Part shown: in pieces, positions 34,901 through 64,000 of the stretch | Layout: each line of letters opens with the position of its first letter | Numbering within the stretch: position 1 is the first letter of the stretch | DNA from: Nemopilema nomurai | Lineage: Eukaryota > Cnidaria > Scyphozoa > Rhizostomeae > Rhizostomatidae | Direction of reading: 5' to 3' | NCBI GenBank assembly: GCA_003864495.1 | Contig: ML133426.1 | Location: 1,736,001 to 1,800,000 of the forward strand | DNA length: 64,000 bases | The notes under the pieces: model-generated | Database searches by the model: none | The model's input: only the letters and a program-made list of their open reading frames with translations | Told to the model about the DNA's origin: nothing | Translations under genes and position numbers: made by a program

Positions 34901-37392
34901 TTGCGAATTTGTTTTCATTTTTGGAGTGCCTTCTTTAGTTTACCTGTTGGTATATCCTCTACATGACTTTTCCGTCCAACGTTCTCCATAATTCTTAAGA
35001 ACTGCTCCTTTACTGAAGTGAAGTGTTTCTATCAGTTTTACCAATCTGAATTGATATGTGAAGTTACGCATTCATGGCACCCTAGAACAACATTCTTCCT
35101 TTTCCTGATCCCTACTGAGCACCCCCTTCCCTTTTCAATTCCCGTTATCGTTTTCCATATAAAAGCTTCATTCGTCTATGCATTTCAAGCCTAGCATTGA
35201 ACTCCCCGTCTCTCATTGATGGAGAAGGGCATTGGGAGCTCTAGGTACGACTTTTGGGGCTTTCCCCCATTTTTGGCGGCGGCGTTTCAAATGTTCTCCT
35301 TGATTTGCAGTGGTTATTACGATGTCATCCTGCGAGAAGTGAGAATTTTGGCAGACTCTCAAGGATTTGCTGACAGCTACACCAATTTCCAGTGAGTGAA
35401 CAGTCTGCCCTGAAAATCTTTTCAAAATGAACAAGCATAACAGTGCATTTCACATCTCTCTTTCTGCATTTAGACAACTTATTGCCATGATCATTGTTGT
35501 AGCATTTTGAAACCCAGTCACGGTCCTCATTTTCCTTTTTGCAAAAACCAAACTCCTATGCCTCTATTTCCAGTGAACAAAGTAATATTTTTCAAGAGGC
35601 ATTTCCAAATCCCACAGAAAGAGTGTCGCGCCAGTTATGTTATTTTAAAAAAAATTCAACTTTAATTAACTCATCACTGGGTGGTGAAATGAAACATTCT
35701 TTTCTGGCTCCGCTGCTCTTTGAATACAACCAAATGCTGCGTTTTTGCCTGAGTTTGCCTGAGTTTGCCTGAGTTTGACGTCAAATGACCAACTGATCCT
35801 TGTTGCAGCACTGCTGTTGTTTTGCTGATCTTGATCAACATGATTGTGGCGCTTATTGTCATGGTGAACATGCTGATTGCCCAGCTTAGCAACAGCTACC
35901 AGGTGGCCCTGGATGAAGCCCAGTTGCAATATGACATCGACAAGTACTACATGGTCTCGAAGCTGGAGCATAGTCACTTCAGATATGGGGTAGGACGGGG
36001 TCCACTTCTGCTCTACTTCTGTAGTCAGCGGTCGCTGTTTTGGACCCTGAAATTTGTTTGGATCTTGAAAGCGTCTTACAATTTCTACAGAGTTATCGTG
36101 ACTGAATCTACAGTCGATTTTTATTTCCGGCTTTTGGCTGCATTGTGACAAGAAGTTGCGCCCTTTTGTTTTCATCATTTATATTATTGCATGTCACGTA
36201 AGAGAAGAATTTTTACATTTATTTTTACAGAGTTTAGAAAACTTTAGATATCCTCCAGGTGTTATCAAGCATCTTCAATTGTTTTGGTATATTTTGAGAT
36301 TAAACAGTGTTTTGATACAGTCTGACACATTGCTGGTGCAAAAATGCATTACAGAAAAGGCTGACAGAAGCATAGGCTGTGGTTACTTTTTAGGTTTTCT
36401 TTAGTCTTTTTTTCTATTTCAATTTCCTACTAGCCGTTTTTTTAGCAACTAAATCGATTCCTGCAAATCAGCTATCAGGAAGGTTTTCTTCATTTGATTC
36501 ATTGATATGCTTTTATCTTGGCAGAACCTAAGGATAAAACATTACGTCAATGGAGCATACGTCAATGATATGTCAAAGATACACGGTAAGTTAAGTATTT
36601 AAAAGTTTCATGAAGGATTTTGTCTGTCATTTTATATGTCAAAGTCAAGAGTTCGCAATGTGACTGTGATTGAGAAACAAATCCCTCATTTATTTAACGC
36701 GTATGGTATATGACACTTTCTTGTTCTTTATCGTTTATAGTTCAGTTCTTTAATTGCAGAAATTTTTGACGATTGGGAGACATTGAAGAAGAAAAACAAC
36801 ATTGGAAATTTGCCTCAAAGGCGTGAAATAGAGTGAGTCTCCAATCTACCCAAGTCTCTACACATTTTGTCTTACTGACTATTTGTTGATATACTGATTT
36901 TTATTCAACATTTTCCTTTCGATTTTTCAACTTATTTTATGTTCACTGTTAAGACATTTCCAGAATTCTCTCTAGTGACGTTTTCATTTTGCGAAAATTT
37001 TTGAGTAAGTGAAAGTGAATTTGATTATAGGTAATGTAGTGGCTAATGGTTTTGGGTTGAAGAAAACATAATTAAGACAAAGAGTTATTGACCTTCCTAC
37101 TTTGATGAGATTTGGACTTTTCAAGAATTTCGTAATTTTTGTTGTTTAATATCATAATAGACCTTCAACACAAGAGTTATCGTTTTAATTGAAGCTGGAT
37201 GATAAAAAACTCTTTCGACGTATTATTAGTTTTCGAATAATTTCTTGAAGTCCCAGGCTAAATACTTTTAACGATGCAATTCTTGCTGATGAGAAAACAT
37301 TTGCTTTATTCCTCGTCATTTCAATCTTCTTCATTTTTAGGAGACTGCAGAAGAAGGCAAGCAAAGATCGGTTTTTCGACGTCGTTATGTAG
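28924..37392 (+). CDS. TRP-type cation channel with N-terminal ankyrin-like repeats
   Basis: Fourteen exons join in consistent phase to 702 residues: 28924-29073, 30124-30381, 30593-30912, 31166-31250, 31970-32239, 33211-33284, 33799-33981, 34256-34429, 34594-34740, 35311-35391, 35809-35989, 36525-36585, 36760-36832, 37341-37392. The first ~360 residues are cytosolic with ankyrin-like helices (MTLLHYVAKENFVVIAMTII ... IPVEYALMESHDDVASEII). Then come six membrane helices: S1 (FFAICYLVFLFALSFALL), S2 (exon 7), S3 (NYFDLFGIISLFCLIPG), S4 (exon 8), S5 (exon 9) and S6 (VVLLILINMIVALIVMVNML). The pore loop falls in exon 10. A charged C-terminal tail ends RFFDVVM. This is the TRP ion-transport fold, nearest in layout to TRPV/TRPA-like channels, but I cannot fix the subfamily. 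It would pass cations, likely in sensory signalling. Confidence 0.85.
35746..35775. repeat. Three copies of a 10-bp tandem repeat in a TRP-gene intron
   Basis: TGCCTGAGTT is repeated three times just before a TGACGTCA palindrome (35776-35783) and 33 bases before exon 11. It could arise by slippage; no function is shown. Confidence 0.6.
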
Positions 37393-38735
37393 GCATCTAC
37401 TGACAACAAGAAAAGTTGTTTGTGACCTTTGACCCTTGTTTGACCCTTGACCTTGAAGAGAGCCCTTTGACCGAGGCTTGATTTAAGCCTTTTAATATTT
37501 ATGATAGCGTGCGCATCATGGCAGTGGTAATTATTTAGGGCGAGTGATGAAATGCACCAATCGACCACCAAGCCAAAAGACAACACTAGTGTGCTCCGCC
37601 TCTAATTCTAGAATTTGATGTCCTTCCATCGCCAATACTTGATTCCTAACTTGACTTCAACTATTTTTGGGTCGCAAAGAGGTGTGTGTTTGTGTGGGAT
37701 AGTTTGTAGATTCTGCTGAGCTTTGAGATGGTAGTTAGGATACAGTCTTCTCAACCGTGTTGGGAATAGGTCATTTTCAAATTAGAACTTGTTTATTTTT
37801 TTTAAATTATTTCAGTACTTGCGATCTTTTGCTGCGTTATTAAGATTGGCATTTGCCATAGCTTCTGGGGCAGTTTCCATTTCAGAATTGCCGTTTCAGT
37901 AGTTGAAAGGCCTAACAATTTCAGCGCAATTCGCCATTGTTTTGACGAGTTTATTTTCTATAAATTCCCCGAGTTCTTTTCATTTTTCTGAAAAATCTCG
38001 TATGAAAAGCCCAAGTATTGAAGTTGTGTTTTCATGAAACAATCGAACAAATATTTCGTACTACAATATATCAAAATGGCATAAAATGTTTCTTTGCAGT
38101 TCTGCACGCAGATTTATGCATAAGCTTCTATTGGTAGTTGCACACTAACGTAGCAATTTGTTAATTTTCTTCTTATTTTCGCGTAAGTAAAGCTTAAAAA
38201 AGCGTTAAGTTATGTCTCTGCTCGCAAAAACATTTGTTTTGATGTGTATTTAATCCATTTGGAGCTGATTTGGTGTTTTTTATTTAAATTAAATGACATT
38301 GACATTTACAAATCTTTTTAATTTGTTTTTTATTATAAATGTTTTGATAAATGTTTTTTAATGCTAAACATTCTCTTTTTTAAGGTCGGTTATGATACCT
38401 TGTTTACATTTATTAATGATGCCAAGTTTTATTTCTAAAATAAAATTTCTGTGACTTTTTGTAAAGCTATTTCAATAATATTTGGTACTTTTATAGTAAT
38501 CAATAGTTTTGATAGTAATTTTTGCAAAACAATTGATTTTCAGTTTCTTAGAACATACCTGAGTGGTTTTGTGCTATTTAATGAATGGAATTCTCGTATT
38601 GACCGAATCCGGTTGATTAATTTTGTCGAAATTTTGAAGCAGAGATCTGTGTAGGAACATTTTCGTTGTGAATTGCCCTAGTACTATTATTTAGGCCGTC
38701 AAACAATAGCCCTGTGCAGATACTTTGATACAGAG
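37393..38735. other. 3' UTR of the TRP-type gene and spacer
   Basis: AT-rich sequence with several AATAAA-like words, one near 38437. The short frames have no family resemblance. I see no gene or repeat of note. Confidence 0.5.
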
Positions 38736-39088
38736 CAGTGGCGTAGGAGCCGGGGGGACCCACGTGCCCCCTCACTTTTTTGCCAAATATTATGCCTGCC
38801 CCTTTTATATCTGAGAAGTGCCCTTTCTTTAACTTTGAATTTTTTGACTTTGGCTACAAAATACAATGGAAATACTTTTCTATTCCAGAATCCTCAGAAT
38901 TCCAGAAATATTTCTGATAAAATGAAACGTTTTAGTCCAAAAGGGGCTACGAGAGCCAAAGTAACTGCTTCTATATGCAAAATTTTCCTGACCCCCCTAG
39001 AAGGGTGCACCTTCTGCACACTTGCCTAAGTACCCCTTATTCACGTGCCCCCCACTTTTTAGTATCCTCCTACGCTCCTGATACAGAG
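38728..39088. mobile_element. hAT-type MITE, 345 bp, with perfect 8-bp target duplication
   Basis: The element is 38736-39080, starting CAGTGGCGTAGGAGC and ending GCTCCTG-type sequence (CCTACGCTCCTG), an inverted repeat with two mismatches in the first 12 bases. ATACAGAG is duplicated exactly at 38728-38735 and 39081-39088. Both ends pass into G- or C-rich runs and ACGTGCCCC words, also inverted. It has no coding capacity; the frame at 38835-39029 is meaningless. Confidence 0.9.
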
Positions 39089-40942
39089 TAATTTTCTCTT
39101 GTTCTCGTGAAATTCTTTTTGTCTCTAAAAGAACAAAGAACCATGGAAACTCAAAGGGTGCCAGGTGTATTAACAAGGCCCAAGCTAAATTTGTTCTGCA
39201 TCTCGTGTAAACCAGTTTTTCGTTGAAGATTTCAGGTTATGACTTGGATATTTATTTGAATTTTCCTTTAGGCCGATGAGCTAAGACCTTGTCTTTTGGT
39301 CTTGGATTTGGAATCAGGGAGCTTAATTAACATTTGATCTCCCTGAAGCAGAATGTTCTGGAACTAAATTATTTTTAAAAATGGAATGTTAACCGAAATC
39401 AAATGGAATTTTTTTTAAATGTAACTTTCAAGGGTGAAAAAATTCCATCGTTTCTAAAGCCCTGCAAATTGGAACATTATAAATTCGTATTGAACCTGTC
39501 TTTAAACATCCTAGGATCATTTTGAGAGAAAAATCTACTAAAAAGTCTACCAAAAAGTCCCTTCAAATGTCCCAGGAACTTGTGCATCGAGAACGTGTCC
39601 TGCGATGGCTACTCTAACTTTCTAGTCTAGACTACACTGGTCTCATTAAGCTATTGAAAGTCTCAGGTCAAAGGACGCATATGTTGATTACCTTGAAACT
39701 CCAATATCGTCCACACATTTATCGATACCTGATCTGTAGAACAAACATAATTGTTTAAATTCGTTGAATTTGCTGGCAAGTTGACTTGCTTGGTTTAGCT
39801 TCGTAGTTCGTACACAACAGCTTGAAACACTGATTTAAGCAAGGTCACGCGTGTTGATAATCAGCAAAGTGTTGAACAGTTCTACAGGGGTCAAAGAGAT
39901 GAGGAATGTTTTTGATAAAGCACGTGATATGGAAATAGGGAGTGAAAAATCACAGCAACCGTAGATCATCACACTTCTCAAATATATTCAGTACTCGTAT
40001 ATATTCAGGATATGGGTACTCAGGTACCTTTTAGGGTCTAAAATTTGAGCAGATATTCTTTGTTATTCGTTTGGGTGAGCTCAAAACTTCCTAAGGTAGA
40101 AAAATTTATTTTTGGGGTCGATTTCTATGCTTAAGATGACTTTATAGCAAGGAACCGAGCTTAGTTGAAAAAACCGAGCTATAAGGTTTAAAATTTTTCT
40201 CAAGATTTTGGGGTATTATTTCGAGTGATTAGAAATTAATGTGGTCTGACTCATACTAACTTCTCCTCACGAAATCCTGGCACCCCCGCCCCCCCCCCCA
40301 AATTTTGTCGGCTCCATCATTTGCCTCCCCCTCTCTTTTCTAATCATATTTTGCTATTGGTTAGTGTTTCTGCGTTGTACGTAGCTTTTGATAAGACTTT
40401 CTCGAGCATTCTCACCAAACTACCGCATGAATAAATTCTATATATCAAAGTTTGGAGACAAGAAGATATGGATCACCTTGAAGCAGTGGCAGATTTAGGG
40501 GAGGCACCCCCTTCGATGATTTGATTCTGGTTTTGCGCCCCTTTGAAAAACGTATTTTGAATATTCTTACTGAAGAGAAAAAACCTCCAGACGCCGTTCT
40601 ATTAGCAGTTTAAACCTTTGTTGCACGGTAATGCTTGCCAAAAAAGAATCGCTTGAAGATGCACATTTTTTTAGGAAGTAAAATTCTCTCAGTCAATGAT
40701 AAAATTCTCTCAGTGAGATGTCAATGATGGTCACCCTTTCTTCGTTTCCCCACCGTCTATCACCAGAGTTTTAGCATTAGTCCCCTCCTCCAAATTTCTT
40801 TCAAAAATCAATTAGAATCATCGAACTGTCAATTCTGAGCGGTATCGCATTTATTTCATTGAATTTTAGTCCTGGAGATAGTCCTTTAGCCACTATAGAA
40901 GGCTCGATTTCAAAAATTTTCTTCTGCGTCGGACCCAACCAT
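39089..40942. other. Gene-free stretch with scattered repeat debris
   Basis: Between the two MITEs I see no gene. A lone hAT-like end (CAGTGGCAGATTTAGGGGAGG) stands at about 40485 without a matching partner and duplication, and C-rich runs near 40285 look like debris of similar elements. Confidence 0.45.
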
Positions 40943-41419
40943 CATAGGCGCCGACTACGTGGGGGCTCGGGGGCTCAAGCCCCCCCCCAGGGAACTTCTA
41001 TGGGGGGGGGGCTCAGCCCCCTCTGGGAATTTCGTTTGAAATCCACCACTGGGCTTAAAATTCAGTGCAGAACAGCTGAAGGAAGGTCTCAAAAATGTGA
41101 AATTTATCTATTGTTAAAGAATAATTTGAATCAAATAAATCCCTTGTAAAAAATTTAGTCAAAATTTTCTGTCTCCTACGTCATTTGTTGATATTTTAAC
41201 TTTTCTAATGCGGAAATCGAACGGTGTCTTAATGGTCATCAAACTGTTATTAAACTGATGACACTGTAGACCATGATGTTATATCTGCTTTATTTAAATG
41301 TTTTATTTTGTTTTTATACATTCACCTACGTGTTGTATTACGTTATTAAAGCGACAGGGAATTTCTCTAATTTTGAGCCCCCCCTGGGAAAAGTAAAAGT
41401 CGGCGCCTATGCCAACCAT
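40935..41419. mobile_element. MITE, 469 bp, with CATAGGCGCCGACT ends and 8-bp target duplication
   Basis: The element is 40943-41411. Its ends CATAGGCGCCGACT and AGTCGGCGCCTATG are a perfect 14-bp inverted repeat, and CCAACCAT is duplicated at 40935-40942 and 41412-41419. The 8-bp duplication suggests hAT. Near the left end there are long G/C runs in both orientations that could fold back. A further internal segment (AATCCACCACTGGG near 41040) resembles the end of another hAT element, so the copy may be composite. Confidence 0.88.
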
Positions 41420-41703
41420 GCTATGCTGGGTCCTCATATGTCACTAAACTTGATTCTTGGCGCTTCCAGACTCAATTTCGTGGCGCCATCTCTGAAAATA
41501 GATACCTTGAGCTATGTTCAGACTGCATTTGTGCAATTAATTTGAAACAACGCCCAGGCAGAAGTAACTTCTGAGCGCCTCCGCTATTCCCGCCAAAAAT
41601 ATCTGCCATCTTGTCGAAGGAGAAGAGCACGCGCTGTAGCAACCTGAAATTCGAAAATTAATACTACGCTGGGAAGGGTTATGCGTACTTGTAAAAGCCA
41701 TTA

Positions 41704-63974
<22,271 letters not shown>

Positions 63975-64000
63975 TAACATCCTTTCTCGTCAGGGTGTGT

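Noticed and set aside
63994..64000. Acceptor-like CAG at the right edge as start of the next SPT16 exon
   Set aside because: The few bases after it do not match the expected continuation of SPT16, and the window ends there.

Overview
The window is nuclear DNA from an AT-rich animal genome. Its genes are split by many GT-AG introns, and I rebuilt them by splicing exons whose phases agree and whose joined protein matches a known family. FACT subunit SPT16, SDE2, a metazoan-type Dicer, a TRP-type channel and a thrombospondin-repeat protein identify a metazoan. The many ancestral-looking introns, the R2-like retrotransposon end and the abundant hAT-type MITEs fit a marine invertebrate, perhaps a cnidarian or another early-branching animal. 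That taxonomic step is inference.

Layout. 1-2.9 kb: the 3' end of a retrotransposon with a restriction-like endonuclease, then a terminal-inverted-repeat element carrying a MADF gene that is interrupted by a hAT element with a perfect 8-bp target duplication. 4.3-5.8 kb (+): two-exon membrane or secreted protein with three thrombospondin type-1 repeats. 6.8-7.6 kb: decayed LINE fragment. 14.07-8.49 kb (-): SDE2, six exons, with a TA-flanked transposon in its fourth intron. 14.29-21.9 kb (+): Dicer, nine exons, head-to-head with SDE2 across 227 bp. 23.0-27.4 kb (+): a gene I do not recognise, coding a helical N-terminus and a very basic tail, with one apparent frameshift. 28.9-37.4 kb (+): 14-exon ankyrin/TRP-type cation channel. 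37.4-41.7 kb: gene-free, with two hAT-type MITEs. 41.7 kb to the right edge (+): SPT16, 29 exons in the window, running off the end. Its large seventeenth intron holds an intronless seven-transmembrane receptor on the same strand.

How the genes relate: they are independent genes and not an operon. SDE2 (replication and splicing), Dicer (small RNA), the unknown basic protein and SPT16 (chromatin) look like housekeeping or nuclear genes; the TSR protein, TRP channel and GPCR act at the cell surface. The most unusual point is the Dicer. Its helicase fold is kept but every ATPase motif I can place is lost. RNase IIIa has Ala where the first metal-binding Glu should be, while RNase IIIb keeps all four catalytic acids. 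The second is a possible in-frame 42-codon extra exon in SPT16.
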